DNA of 64,000 bases from the IMG/VR virus record IMGVR_UViG_3300033153_002115, positions 34,469 to 98,468 of that record; one strand, given 5' to 3'. A model generated the notes under the pieces. That model was not told where the DNA came from. It did not search any database and saw nothing but the letters and a program-made list of their open reading frames with translations. Origin of the DNA: a virus. The translations under genes were made by a program, and so were the position numbers. How positions within the stretch are numbered: the first letter of the stretch is position 1; each line of letters begins with the position of its first letter. This document shows positions 53,438-61,397 of the stretch, in pieces.

Positions 53438-53801
53438 ATTGTTTAAATTTATATGTTACTTTAACTTTTTTAGTCTGCACTAATCTAAGGTTATAATTCA
53501 TCATAACAAAGATTTTATTATACTTTCTTATTGCAGACCTACGATTATGTGCTTGATGGTAGATAGCATGAGGATTGTGTTCAGCTTTCGCAGTCATTCT
53601 AGCTTTCTTTTGCATAGTTATAGCTACCTCTCTTACCATCTCTACTTCTTTCAATATACCTTTCTTGGTATCGAATTCCCACAACTTTAGACCATTACGT
53701 AACTTGATAGAGCCTTTATATTTAAACTCTTGCTTTTCCTTACGTTTCATTTCGATCTCTTGTCGAATCTGTTTCGGATCTTGATTATGTATATCTAACA
53801 T
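53430..53801 (-). CDS. Small basic protein, possibly nucleic-acid binding
   Basis: 123 residues, very Lys/Arg-rich (EIEMKRKEKQEFKYKGSI, QKKARMTAKAEHNPHAIYHQ, RRSAIRKYNKIF). It overlaps both neighbours by a few bases. The charge suggests RNA or DNA binding, but no domain is recognised. Confidence 0.55.
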   Translation of the reverse strand: MLDIHNQDPKQIRQEIEMKRKEKQEFKYKGSIKLRNGLKLWEFDTKKGILKEVEMVREVAITMQKKARMTAKAEHNPHAIYHQAHNRRSAIRKYNKIFVMMNYNLRLVQTKKVKVTYKFKQYE

Positions 53802-54019
53802 GAATAAAAGTCTTCAGCGTTAGCTACATCTTCGATCTTATCTACCTCACTTTCTTCCAGTATCTGTTCAATATCAGCATCAAGTTCAAACCCTTTATCT
53901 AACAAAGTAATAGCATTATGTAACTGTAGTTTAGCTATATTAGCTGCTACTAATCCTATTCTTTTGATGTTATCAATATTTGCTTCTGCATTTTGCAATG
54001 CTTCTAAAATTGTCGTCAT
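53795..54019 (-). CDS. Small acidic helical protein
   Basis: 74 residues with helix-forming repeats (LEALQNAEANIDNIKRIG) and an acidic end (EESEVDKIEDVANAEDF). An AAACTTAGATAA leader box precedes the ATG. Function unknown. Confidence 0.55.
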   Translation of the reverse strand: MTTILEALQNAEANIDNIKRIGLVAANIAKLQLHNAITLLDKGFELDADIEQILEESEVDKIEDVANAEDFYSC

Positions 54020-54038
54020 TTATCTAAGTTTTAAATTA

Positions 54039-54311
54039 TTAATTCACATCTTTAAACATAACTGTATTGAATTCCATATTAGGGAATTCTTTAAATTCTA
54101 CTGTAGAAGAACTTCTGCCCACATAGATTTCATGTACTGTTAATTGTGTTCCTATTTTAAATGGCGTATGTTTGTGTTGTATATCGTATCCATTTTTACC
54201 TGTATATTCTACTATACGTCCTTCTGGGGTTTTAAGTCTATCTTTATAATTATGGTGTAACATATACATATCGTAACCATCTTTAATACTCATTGTTTTT
54301 TCAAATCCCAT
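54039..54311 (-). CDS. Small beta-rich protein of unknown function
   Basis: 90 residues, mainly beta (GRIVEYTGKNGYDIQHKH, STVEFKEFPNMEFNTVMF). A TAACTTAAATTAAAT leader precedes the ATG. No family recognised. Confidence 0.55.
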   Translation of the reverse strand: MGFEKTMSIKDGYDMYMLHHNYKDRLKTPEGRIVEYTGKNGYDIQHKHTPFKIGTQLTVHEIYVGRSSSTVEFKEFPNMEFNTVMFKDVN

Positions 54312-54328
54312 GTATAATTTAATTTAAG

Positions 54329-54613
54329 TTATAAATACCACGCATTATCTATTGCAGCTCTTCCACAAATAGAACAAGCTACACTCATACTTACCAAGTC
54401 AATACCTTTCTCACTTAGAAAGTACAACTTATCTTCATCGCACATCTGTAAGTTCAGCTTTTCTTGTTTTGCTTTGGTAAATAAAGTACCACTAAATCCA
54501 TCTGAAAATCCATATATAGTAGCTTTCTCATCACATTCGTGATCAGTAGTTTCACCACCACACATTATTCCGGACATGTTATCTATTATAATTGTTCTAC
54601 ATCCTTGTCTCAT
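54329..54613 (-). CDS. Small Cys-rich (zinc-binding?) protein
   Basis: 94 residues from ATG 54613, which follows AAACTTAATTATATC and avoids overlap with the polymerase gene; the frame is open to 54649. Cys/His groups (MCGG, HECDE, MCDED, CSICG) suggest a zinc finger. It lies 13 bases after the polymerase stop. Function unknown. Confidence 0.55.
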   Translation of the reverse strand: MRQGCRTIIIDNMSGIMCGGETTDHECDEKATIYGFSDGFSGTLFTKAKQEKLNLQMCDEDKLYFLSEKGIDLVSMSVACSICGRAAIDNAWYL

Positions 54614-54626
54614 GATATAATTAAGT

Positions 54627-56831
54627 TTAATGAATCCAATAGTCTCCAATTACAGGTATATCTGCTTTTAAGATATCCTGTCTAAGTGCTAGCTTACCAG
54701 CTAGTTCCATATAATACTGAAGTTTAACTTTATAATACTCTGCTAAATCTCCAGCACCTTCCATAATTACTTCATCATATGGAGTTAATACAATCCATGC
54801 GTGGTGTCCCATATGTTTTATATGACGTCGTAGTAAAACTGTACAAACCTTTAGAATAGCCGCACCTAAACCTTGAATTGTGAAATTCCCTGCTTTACGT
54901 ATAATACTATTCTTATCATAATGTATCTCTCTAGGATTTACAAACCTACAAGTACCAAAAGCAGATTCTGGTGTATATGCGTGACTTAATGCAAACCTAC
55001 CTACCTTACTAAAATAAGGCTTAACGCCAGGTGAAGCATCATAGAATGCATCGATAAGATCTTGTGCTTGGTCTTCAGTTATCTTTAACCTAAACGCAGC
55101 ACCAAACTTACTCAAACCATATATTATACCAAAAGATATCTGTTTACTATTAGATCTAAGGTGTTTATGTTTCTTACATTTGCACTTATCCTTAGTCTTT
55201 TGATATTCACAATCTATCTCTGTACCTTGTTCCCACTCGTTTCCAAATATACGTTCAGAATTAACAGAATGTAAATCATGTCCTGCTTTAATAGCATCTA
55301 GCCAAGTTTTCTCTTTGGTCATAATAGCAGTAATGACAAGCTCTTCACTCTTATAGTCAGACATTATAAACTTATTACCTTCTTCTGCTTCGAAACAAGC
55401 ACGATAGTCTTTATCGTTTACAATGTTTAATACATTAGGGTTAGAACTTGATATACGTCCAGTATTAAGTACAGGGTTTATATTAGTTCTTACTCTACCA
55501 TCAGCTTCTACATGTTCAAGATAATTCAAACCAAACTTGGTAACTTTACCTATCGCTCCTTGATACTCTTCCAAATACACACTAAGAAGCCTATGTTTAT
55601 AAGCTATCTCTTCCATGTGATCTTTATCAGTACTTGTTAGGCCCGGAGATATCCATCGGAACACTTCCATTCTTTGTACATGTGAACCCCAATTGATTCT
55701 TACACTATCTTTAGGTATAAGTAACTCTCTTTCAACCATTTCATCACGAAAATGCTTAACAAACTGATTAGTAACATCACTTGTTCTACCTAATAGTATC
55801 AACTTAATAAACGTAAACTTACTGTTCGTAATAGTTGTTATGTACGGTTCAGCTTTCTTACTGTTAGGTGTCACACCTTCAGGCCAATCTGTATCATGTT
55901 TACATAAATATTTACGTAGTTCTACCTGGGAAGTATTTTCTAAGTCCGGGAATACTATCTGAAGCAAGTTAAGCTTATTTGCAGCAGAAGAGTACAACTT
56001 ATCTTTAGGTGTATCTTTATCGAATATATACCCTGCAGCTACACTTAACACATAAAAGTCTTCGAACAATATCCTATCGAGATGTTTGACAGCAGCAGTT
56101 ACTAAAGGTAAAGATTTATAATATAATGCTTTCCATTTCTCTACATTAAGTTTAATACCGTAATACTCCATATCAGCAAGAACCTTAATAAACTCATGGT
56201 TCCACCAATTAGCTTTCTTCAAGCCTCTGGTCTTATTCTTAGTAATAAGTTTTTTAAACTTAGTGTCATGCTCTTCGATCTCATCTTCCTGCAATTCTCG
56301 CACTTTAGCAAGAAATAGAACGTCATACACAGCATATTTAACCTGTGCATCAGTTATACTAATATTATCAACAAAGCTGGTTTGTAGTTCCTTGGGCATA
56401 TCTATATCTAAATACTTCTTAACTATAGAAGCCAAATCAGCTCGCCAGTTATTATGCCCCATACCTAACAGTTTCTCTGTCAAATAAGTATCATAAAAAT
56501 GATTGAAATCTACGCCATACTTCTTCCACATTTTGTATTCAAACTTGGCATTCTGTACCAAGAACTTACCATATGTCATCAAAGCGCATAATTTAGCAAG
56601 CTCTGTAGCGTTAAGTTCTTTAACAAATATAACCCAACATACGTCACCTGCATAATAAGTAGCTACTAACATTTCCCTATCTAAGATAGTTTCAGTCATA
56701 TTAGTTTCTAAATCATGAGCTACCCAGTCTTCACTTAGAAACCAGTCTTCAAACAGAGTAAAGTCATGTGTAACATTAGGTAGATACTCTTGTAATTTAC
56801 CACCTGTTTTACTTAATATTTTAAGTTTCAT
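54627..56831 (-). CDS. Family A DNA polymerase with 3'-5' exonuclease domain
   Basis: 734 residues. Exonuclease motif I is AHDLET (Asp40, Glu42). Polymerase motif A is SDYKSEELV (Asp about 492), motif B RSNSKQISFGIIYGLS (about 555-570), and motif C LTPYDEVIME (about 685), where the usual His of HDE is replaced by Tyr. A Cys/His/Lys-rich insert (CEYQKTKDKCKCKKHKH) lies just before motif B. There is no 5'-3' exonuclease domain; the separate FEN-type gene fills that role. A TTAACTTAAAT leader precedes the ATG and a hairpin terminator separates it from the gene upstream. Confidence 0.92.
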   Translation of the reverse strand: MKLKILSKTGGKLQEYLPNVTHDFTLFEDWFLSEDWVAHDLETNMTETILDREMLVATYYAGDVCWVIFVKELNATELAKLCALMTYGKFLVQNAKFEYKMWKKYGVDFNHFYDTYLTEKLLGMGHNNWRADLASIVKKYLDIDMPKELQTSFVDNISITDAQVKYAVYDVLFLAKVRELQEDEIEEHDTKFKKLITKNKTRGLKKANWWNHEFIKVLADMEYYGIKLNVEKWKALYYKSLPLVTAAVKHLDRILFEDFYVLSVAAGYIFDKDTPKDKLYSSAANKLNLLQIVFPDLENTSQVELRKYLCKHDTDWPEGVTPNSKKAEPYITTITNSKFTFIKLILLGRTSDVTNQFVKHFRDEMVERELLIPKDSVRINWGSHVQRMEVFRWISPGLTSTDKDHMEEIAYKHRLLSVYLEEYQGAIGKVTKFGLNYLEHVEADGRVRTNINPVLNTGRISSSNPNVLNIVNDKDYRACFEAEEGNKFIMSDYKSEELVITAIMTKEKTWLDAIKAGHDLHSVNSERIFGNEWEQGTEIDCEYQKTKDKCKCKKHKHLRSNSKQISFGIIYGLSKFGAAFRLKITEDQAQDLIDAFYDASPGVKPYFSKVGRFALSHAYTPESAFGTCRFVNPREIHYDKNSIIRKAGNFTIQGLGAAILKVCTVLLRRHIKHMGHHAWIVLTPYDEVIMEGAGDLAEYYKVKLQYYMELAGKLALRQDILKADIPVIGDYWIH

Positions 56832-56856
56832 ATCCTGTTAGATTTAAGTTAAAAGA

Positions 56857-56879
56857 ACTATACTACTACGTAGTATAGT
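56857..56879 (-). terminator. Hairpin (partial terminator) upstream of the DNA polymerase gene
   Basis: ACTATACTAC and GTAGTATAGT form a perfect 10-bp stem with a 3-base loop, followed on the minus strand by TCTTTTAA. It follows the 217-residue gene and would reduce read-through into the polymerase gene. Confidence 0.6.
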
Positions 56880-56902
56880 CCTCGGGTTAATAAATAGACA
56901 AA

Positions 56903-57556
56903 TTACATACCTTTTCTGATATCGTCATCATCCTCTACTTTCTTCATGCTTGCACCGCTTTCTTCAGAAGTTTCTTCAAACTCAATTTCTTTTTGAGAAT
57001 CTACTGGTGCCATAACAGCAAAATCAGAAGTCGGAGAAATAGGCGACATAGTCACGTCTTCTCTTCGGATATAATCAGGCTTACCCTTGTCAACACCACG
57101 TTGAACAATTTTAGGCATGTGCATGATCTTAATATCCATACTTACATCCTCAATCTTAAAGTCTACATAAGTAGTCTCATCCCAATTGATGTTCCACAAT
57201 TCCTTAGCTTTCTCTAAGAAATAATTCTTAATGTAAGTACTTGTACCTTCAGTCTTTACATCAGCTTTAGCAGCTTTACCGAAAGGGTTGATGTGTAAAA
57301 AACAAACAGCAGGCTTATCCTGTGGATACACTGGCCAATCTGTACTAAATACAAAATCCAACCATTTTCGATCAGCAACTTCATCTTCACCACTTACTTT
57401 TGTAAGTAAACCGGCAAATTGCTCAGTAAATACAATACTACCATTCCTAAGAACTCTAAAATGCCCATCAATAGGGATAGTTCCTACACCTGAAGGTGTT
57501 TTTACTGTTTTTACAGGTTCTGCTACTTCAATGTCATTAATAAAATCAAAATTCAT
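56903..57556 (-). CDS. Abundant early protein, candidate ssDNA-binding protein
   Basis: 217 residues. Beta-rich core (FRVLRNGSIVFTEQFAG, PAVCFLHINPFGK, TTYVDFKIEDVSMDIKIM) and a very acidic C-terminal tail (EIEFEETSEESG, VEDDDDIRKGM). The layout (beta core plus acidic tail, next to the polymerase, with its own terminator) resembles phage ssDNA-binding proteins such as T7 gp2.5, but I see no diagnostic motif. It competes with the 249-residue protein at 47955 for the SSB role. Confidence 0.45.
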   Translation of the reverse strand: MNFDFINDIEVAEPVKTVKTPSGVGTIPIDGHFRVLRNGSIVFTEQFAGLLTKVSGEDEVADRKWLDFVFSTDWPVYPQDKPAVCFLHINPFGKAAKADVKTEGTSTYIKNYFLEKAKELWNINWDETTYVDFKIEDVSMDIKIMHMPKIVQRGVDKGKPDYIRREDVTMSPISPTSDFAVMAPVDSQKEIEFEETSEESGASMKKVEDDDDIRKGM

Positions 57557-57609
57557 AAAAATAAATTTAAAGTGTTAATAAAATGTTAAAAAAAAAGAAA
57601 AAAGAAAGG

Positions 57610-57822
57610 CTAAACTACACCTTCCCTTTTTTGTTGCACTATGAACCGAGCAATCGGATTTGTTATAAACTTGGTTTTCAAGTATAACACTCGATGTCCG
57701 GTACTACATAGTATAGTTGCTTGAACTGCTTCCTTTGGGATGAATACTCCGCTATTTATCTTGATGTTGCCATCGTAAGTAGCAGTATACTCATCCTCAT
57801 GAAGCTTAATATAACTTCGCAT
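57610..57822 (-). CDS. Small protein of unknown function
   Basis: 70 residues, mixed beta (EYTATYDGNIKINSGVFIP, HRVLYLKTKFI) and basic C terminus. Its start overlaps the previous gene by 17 bases. Between its stop and the next ATG lie A/T homopolymer runs (about 57590-57605). Confidence 0.5.
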   Translation of the reverse strand: MRSYIKLHEDEYTATYDGNIKINSGVFIPKEAVQATILCSTGHRVLYLKTKFITNPIARFIVQQKREGVV

Positions 57823-57994
57823 GTTCCTCCTTCTTTAGTTCGTTGTCTACTATTTTCGTATGATTTTGAGTATTAATGTTTAATATGGCCTTAATTGCCA
57901 TGTACTCACCATAGGAAACCGACTGAACTAAGTTTTCTAACTTTCCTTCCTCATTTACATAGGAAATATCTACTATACAACCAGGCTCATTCAT
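57806..57994 (-). CDS. Small protein of unknown function
   Basis: 62 residues, with VDISYVNEEGKLENLVQS and YGEYMAIKAILNIN; no motif. It overlaps the following gene by 17 bases and the preceding exported protein by 8. Confidence 0.5.
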   Translation of the reverse strand: MNEPGCIVDISYVNEEGKLENLVQSVSYGEYMAIKAILNINTQNHTKIVDNELKKEEHAKLY

Positions 57995-58394
57995 CTACAA
58001 CATCATTTAAGTGGACGTAATAATATGGCGTATCGCCATCATCGTACCACATCTCTATGATAGAATGGTATGCTTTACTATTGTCAGCTTTGATATAAAA
58101 ATACCACCAGTCACCTTTCTCTGATTTAGTTCTATCCTTATCTTCATCAAGCCACTTAATCATATCTCTATCGGATACACCTCTTTTATGGATATACATC
58201 TCATTACACATTCCATTTTTGAAGTAAAACCAGATAGTATCATCACTATACTTTACTTTAATCATCGACGAATCTGTTTCCACAATCGCCTGTTCATAAG
58301 TGTCATGGGTTGTTTTATAATACTTACCCAGTTGTGCATCACATTGCACTATGCCCATGATAAACACGAACATAAATAATAATACATTTTTCAT
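57987..58394 (-). CDS. Exported protein with signal peptide, unknown function
   Basis: 135 residues. A clear signal peptide (about residues 1-20, MKNVLLFMFVFIMGIVQCDA) ends at a likely cleavage site before QLGKYYKTT. The mature part is Asp/Tyr-rich with beta segments (MIKVKYSDDTIWFYF, GDWWYFYIKADNS, TPYYYVHLND). It would act in the periplasm or at the cell surface, for example to block superinfection, but this is only a suggestion from location. An ATTAAAACAAATG leader precedes the gene. Confidence 0.6.
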   Translation of the reverse strand: MKNVLLFMFVFIMGIVQCDAQLGKYYKTTHDTYEQAIVETDSSMIKVKYSDDTIWFYFKNGMCNEMYIHKRGVSDRDMIKWLDEDKDRTKSEKGDWWYFYIKADNSKAYHSIIEMWYDDGDTPYYYVHLNDVVDE

Positions 58395-58418
58395 TTCATT
58401 TGTTTTAATTATTAATAC

Positions 58419-58649
58419 TTAAACTGTCTCATCTGCACCTTCGGCAGCCTCTTGTCTAATATAATCAGGAACACCCCCCAATATAAGACTAGAATCAATA
58501 CCACTTTCTAACTTGAGTAAGTTTTCTACAACCTTCTCAAGTCTACTTTTCGGTATCATCACATTGTGGTTTAATGCTAAGTTATTTAACACAACCAATA
58601 CTCGACGAAGCGTTTCAGCCTCACCATCTTTAAAATGTTCTATACTCAT
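58419..58649 (-). CDS. Small helical protein of unknown function
   Basis: 76 residues: helices EAETLRRVLVVLNNLAL and KSRLEKVVENLLKLES, then an acidic end. It lies 3 bases after the next gene upstream. No family recognised. Confidence 0.5.
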   Translation of the reverse strand: MSIEHFKDGEAETLRRVLVVLNNLALNHNVMIPKSRLEKVVENLLKLESGIDSSLILGGVPDYIRQEAAEGADETV

Positions 58650-58652
58650 AGC

Positions 58653-58889
58653 TTATTTTATATGTTTAGCGAACCATTCTCTTACCATTAACTTAGCTTC
58701 TGCATCATTATAAGGTTGATCAGAAATAGACAGCATGTAGTGATCTTCTATAGCTTCTTGACATAACCTAACCATAGCCATTAAAGCTTCAGTTATTTCT
58801 TCCGCTATTACCATAGGTTGTTCACTGTCTGCTACTCTAGTTGCCCAGTATAAAGGAACAAATACTTCTTTTTGTATCTCTATACTCAT
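58653..58889 (-). CDS. Small helical protein of unknown function
   Basis: 78 residues: VFVPLYWATRVADSEQPM, ITEALMAMVRLCQEAIED and a C-terminal KLMVREWFAKHIK helix. Its ATG overlaps the TGA of the small membrane protein by one base, so they are translationally coupled. Confidence 0.55.
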   Translation of the reverse strand: MSIEIQKEVFVPLYWATRVADSEQPMVIAEEITEALMAMVRLCQEAIEDHYMLSISDQPYNDAEAKLMVREWFAKHIK

Positions 58890-59056
58890 CAGTCTCTCTT
58901 TAAATGTAAAATAACAATCATATAAGCAAGTGCAGCTCCTGCAATCATAGTTGCTGCAAAATCCTCTATCGGATCGTTCTCTAAATTATAGACACGATAA
59001 GCCGTTGTCAACATAAATATTAACATAGCTATTCCTAACTTTACTAGTGTTTTCAT
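58889..59056 (-). CDS. Small two-span membrane protein (holin-like candidate)
   Basis: 55 residues. Two hydrophobic segments are visible: VKLGIAMLIFMLTTAYRVY (about 5-23) and AATMIAGAALAYMIVILHL (about 34-52), separated by an acidic turn (NLENDPIEDF) and ending LKRD. Size and topology are those of small phage holins or other membrane modulators. The ATG follows a TAACTAAAACAAAT leader, and the stop overlaps the next start (TGATG). A holin role is inferred; its position far from the M23 enzyme argues for caution. Confidence 0.6.
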   Translation of the reverse strand: MKTLVKLGIAMLIFMLTTAYRVYNLENDPIEDFAATMIAGAALAYMIVILHLKRD

Positions 59057-59092
59057 ATATTTATTTGTTTTAGTTACAATTTAAAATAAAGG

Positions 59093-59173
59093 CTTGATAC
59101 ATTGAGGTTTCGCTGCTCGATCCTGAGAAGGATTTTTAACGCTTAGCCGCATGCGAGTTCATATCAATACAAG
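59093..59173. ncRNA. Structured non-coding element between small early genes
   Basis: CTTG (59093-59096) and ATTGA (59101-59105) can pair with CAAG (59170-59173) and TCAAT (59164-59168), closing over an inner ATCCT-GAGA-AGGAT hairpin (59120-59133) and a CGCATGCG palindrome. No ORF. It may be an RNA element; the strand is unclear. Confidence 0.3.
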
Positions 59174-59208
59174 GACGTCTCAGTTACTATCCCTTACCTT
59201 TACTATTT

Positions 59209-59412
59209 TTACTCTTCTTCGTCTCCAAAATGCTCCGTCCATTCTTCTGGTGTTATACCGGACATAATGAATTCTCTATCTTCTCCACTAAGATTAGGCA
59301 TTGCTCTTTGAATAGCAACGCCTTCTTCCCATGAGCGTAATTGCTCTGGAGTAACTGGTATCTCTCTTGTATGAGTGATATGAGTTATGTTTGACATTTT
59401 TGTTATTAACAT
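59209..59412 (-). CDS. Small conserved Bacteroidota-phage protein (IQRAMPNLSGEDREFIMSGITPEEW type)
   Basis: 67 residues. The second half follows a short motif frequent in Bacteroidota and their phages: IQRAMPNL, EDREFIMSGITPEEW. Its function is unknown to me. The ATG at 59412 sits at the same distance from a TTTTAAATTGTAATC leader as the start of the 55-residue gene at 59056, which has an almost identical leader, so I kept it rather than the second Met. Confidence 0.6.
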   Translation of the reverse strand: MLITKMSNITHITHTREIPVTPEQLRSWEEGVAIQRAMPNLSGEDREFIMSGITPEEWTEHFGDEEE

Positions 59413-59440
59413 TATATAGTTGTTTTGATTACAATTTAAA

Positions 59441-59516
59441 ACCTCACTGTCCCCGGCTAACGGGTATGTTCCAACCTTGCTAACTTTTTATACGTTGGAC
59501 TCATGTACAGTGAGGT
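59441..59516. ncRNA. Three-way-junction RNA-like element
   Basis: A perfect 10-bp closing stem (ACCTCACTGT 59441-59450 / ACAGTGAGGT 59507-59516) encloses two hairpins: CCCG-GCTAA-CGGG (59452-59464) and CCAAC/GTTGG (59471-59475 / 59494-59498). The layout resembles small regulatory RNAs or riboswitch-like elements, but I match it to no known class. It lies just upstream (on the minus strand) of the 67-residue gene's leader. Confidence 0.45.
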
Positions 59517-59731
59517 AAGACATTAGATTACTCCTTCCCTTTCGTACGTGTTTTCTTCTACAAAAGTAAAAGAATGTTACGAAAACCCTACAGAGTATAT
59601 TAAGGTACTTAACCTCCCTTTCATGCCTCTAATGTCAATAAAGCACCCTAGTCGAATATTTATCTGCCAGTTGTCAGTATTTCTACGTGATGGCATCTAA
59701 GGCAAGCTTCATATAATTTAATTAATACTAA
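59517..59731. other. Non-coding spacer with several hairpins
   Basis: No convincing gene. Pairings include TTTCGTA/TACGAAA (about 59540-59587), TTAAG-GTA-CTTAA (about 59602) and GCCA/TGGC (about 59668-59694). Together with the elements on either side it forms a hairpin-rich run between small genes. Confidence 0.4.
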
Positions 59732-59914
59732 TTATAACCATAACAAACCTGCCTTCATAACATCAGACAGTTTATTTGGTAAAAATACAGAATCTTTACG
59801 TATTATCGAAGGCATTTCCACACCTGCAGCATTAGCTCTGCCTAACTGCTGTCTTGTCCTGAAATTGGTCGAACTGACCTTTTCAGACTTAATCATTTTA
59901 ATTCTATTTCTCAT
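59732..59914 (-). CDS. Small basic protein of unknown function
   Basis: 60 residues, Arg/Lys-rich N-terminal half (MRNRIKMIKSEK, RTRQQLGRANA) and hydrophobic end. The ATG follows a GTAACTAAAACATAG leader, which is the main support for a real gene. No family recognised. Confidence 0.5.
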   Translation of the reverse strand: MRNRIKMIKSEKVSSTNFRTRQQLGRANAAGVEMPSIIRKDSVFLPNKLSDVMKAGLLWL

Positions 59915-59997
59915 TGTACTATGTTTTAGTTACCTGCTTTCGCAACGCTTTGGACTTAAAACTCTATTTATACTCATCCAAATGAGTCGATTAAAAA

Positions 59998-60017
59998 CCC
60001 TGCCCCGTAGGGCAAGG
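59998..60017 (-). terminator. Rho-independent terminator with UACG tetraloop
   Basis: Minus strand: CCTTGCCC-TACG-GGGCAGGG (8 bp, one G-T pair) followed by TTTTT. It closes the transcript of the small genes at 60036-61362. A weaker hairpin (ACTCAT-CCAA-ATGAGT) follows about 15 bases later. Confidence 0.75.
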
Positions 60018-60035
60018 CTAACCAAAACAAACACT

Positions 60036-60347
60036 TTAATATAAACTATTTAATAGTTGTTCAATACCATCTGCATCTTTTACAGCAATCAGGTGATTGA
60101 ACTTCTTTTGAATGTATTCTTTATCTTCTCTACCCACATTAGGTAGAGCTATTAAACTTTGTTGACTGAACTTTCTCTTCAGCCAATCAGGTGCAGTATC
60201 CCAATCACCACCGGCAAATCCTTTAAAGTTTGATTTAGGCTCTTGTTTAATATAACCTTGTTTGTTCTTAAGATAGAAATGAGTTTCATCAAATCTATAC
60301 ATACTGAACATACCTGGCCTATCTTTTAAATGTATTTTAATGTCCAT
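60036..60347 (-). CDS. Small early protein of unknown function
   Basis: 103 residues: MDIKIHLKDRPGMFSMYRF, then HFYLKNKQGYIKQEPKSNF and two C-terminal helices. It overlaps the preceding gene by 11 bases; a TTAACTAAACC leader lies before the ATG. Confidence 0.55.
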   Translation of the reverse strand: MDIKIHLKDRPGMFSMYRFDETHFYLKNKQGYIKQEPKSNFKGFAGGDWDTAPDWLKRKFSQQSLIALPNVGREDKEYIQKKFNHLIAVKDADGIEQLLNSLY

Positions 60348-60735
60348 CAGGTTTAGTTAATTTTTTAACTTTTAAAGAACCAAAGATTTGTTCAGTAAGA
60401 GTAACTTTTGCCATCAATTCTACTCCCTTTTTATACTCTGAATAAACTCTTTCTAGGTTTTTAAACTCTTCTTTAGCCTCTTTTTTAGTAGCAGCAAATA
60501 TGACATCTTCATACACTAAATAACCTGATACTTTTCTTATCTCTGTAAATAGAAACCTAGGCGTATTATATCTATACATTCTACTTATAATTTGTGTTAC
60601 TCTAGTAGCACTTAAGTTATATTTAACCTTTAGTTTTACTTTAGATATACCTGCTTTGTAATCTTTATACATAGCTTCATTTCTTTTTATGATAGCTAGA
60701 CCTTTTTCCGTTTTATAGTATTCTTCACTTGTCAT
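60337..60735 (-). CDS. Small early protein with helix-turn-helix-like segment
   Basis: 132 residues, Lys-rich. KDYKAGISKVKLKVKYNLSATRVTQIISRMYRY has the look of a helix-turn-helix (cited in part: LKVKYNLSATRVTQIISR). A DNA-binding or regulatory role is possible. A TAACTAAAGCAAAT leader precedes the ATG. Confidence 0.5.
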   Translation of the reverse strand: MTSEEYYKTEKGLAIIKRNEAMYKDYKAGISKVKLKVKYNLSATRVTQIISRMYRYNTPRFLFTEIRKVSGYLVYEDVIFAATKKEAKEEFKNLERVYSEYKKGVELMAKVTLTEQIFGSLKVKKLTKPDGH

Positions 60736-60750
60736 GATTATTTGCTTTAG

Positions 60751-60975
60751 TTATAAACTATGTTCTTCTAATACTGTCTTCTTACCGCAGTGTTTTATTT
60801 GGTAATTGTATCTGTTCTTAACACTATGTAAATGCTTTTTACATAAACATTTCACAGTAATTACGTCTCTATTTAAATGAGAAGCAAACGTAGTTATAGT
60901 TAGTTCATCAGTCGCATCGTTAGTACAACTATACTTATTACCAAACTGGTCTTGTATCTTAGCTTTACATTTCAT
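60751..60975 (-). CDS. Small Cys-rich protein
   Basis: 74 residues with MKCKAK, YSCTND, VKCLCKKH and HCGKK, likely one zinc site. A TTAACTAAATAAC leader precedes the ATG. Function unknown. Confidence 0.5.
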   Translation of the reverse strand: MKCKAKIQDQFGNKYSCTNDATDELTITTFASHLNRDVITVKCLCKKHLHSVKNRYNYQIKHCGKKTVLEEHSL

Positions 60976-60987
60976 TGTGCTTGTTAT

Positions 60988-61362
60988 TTAGTTAAATTCT
61001 ATTCCATGAGTTACCAGAAATGCATGTAACTCTTCAGATAAACTTTCCATATCATCTGTCCATTTCTCAAAGGGGACATCTGAAATACCTAAGTAAGCTA
61101 CAAAGTAATAGCCTTTGCTTTTATAATGCACTTGGTTATGTTTATCGAAACCTTTAAATGGCTTACAATACACAACCTTTATATTATTGTGACCAAAGTT
61201 GTCAGTTATACTAACAAACTGTTCAATAATATCCTTTGTAATTCTATCCCACTTGTTATCTGTATTAAACAGTCTATCATTAATACTGTTCCCGTCTAAA
61301 AACAGGGACATAGTATTCTCATTATAATCAGGGATATGTTTAAGAGACTTAAATTTCTTCAT
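60988..61362 (-). CDS. Early protein of unknown function
   Basis: 124 residues from ATG 61362 (leader TTAACTATAACTTAC); the frame is open upstream only through a weak TTG. KKFKSLKHIPDYNENTMSL, KVVYCKPFKGFDKHNQVHY and a C-terminal helix are visible. No family recognised. Confidence 0.55.
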   Translation of the reverse strand: MKKFKSLKHIPDYNENTMSLFLDGNSINDRLFNTDNKWDRITKDIIEQFVSITDNFGHNNIKVVYCKPFKGFDKHNQVHYKSKGYYFVAYLGISDVPFEKWTDDMESLSEELHAFLVTHGIEFN

Positions 61363-61389
61363 GTGCTTGTAAGTTATAGTTAAATTATG

Positions 61390-61397
61390 TATATTTG
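61390..61397 (+). promoter_or_regulatory. TATATTTG box pointing into the non-coding region (+ strand)
   Basis: TATATTTG on the + strand, the same octamer as the minus-strand boxes. It points away from the small early genes into 61.4-62.2 kb, where no normal gene lies. Confidence 0.35.
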
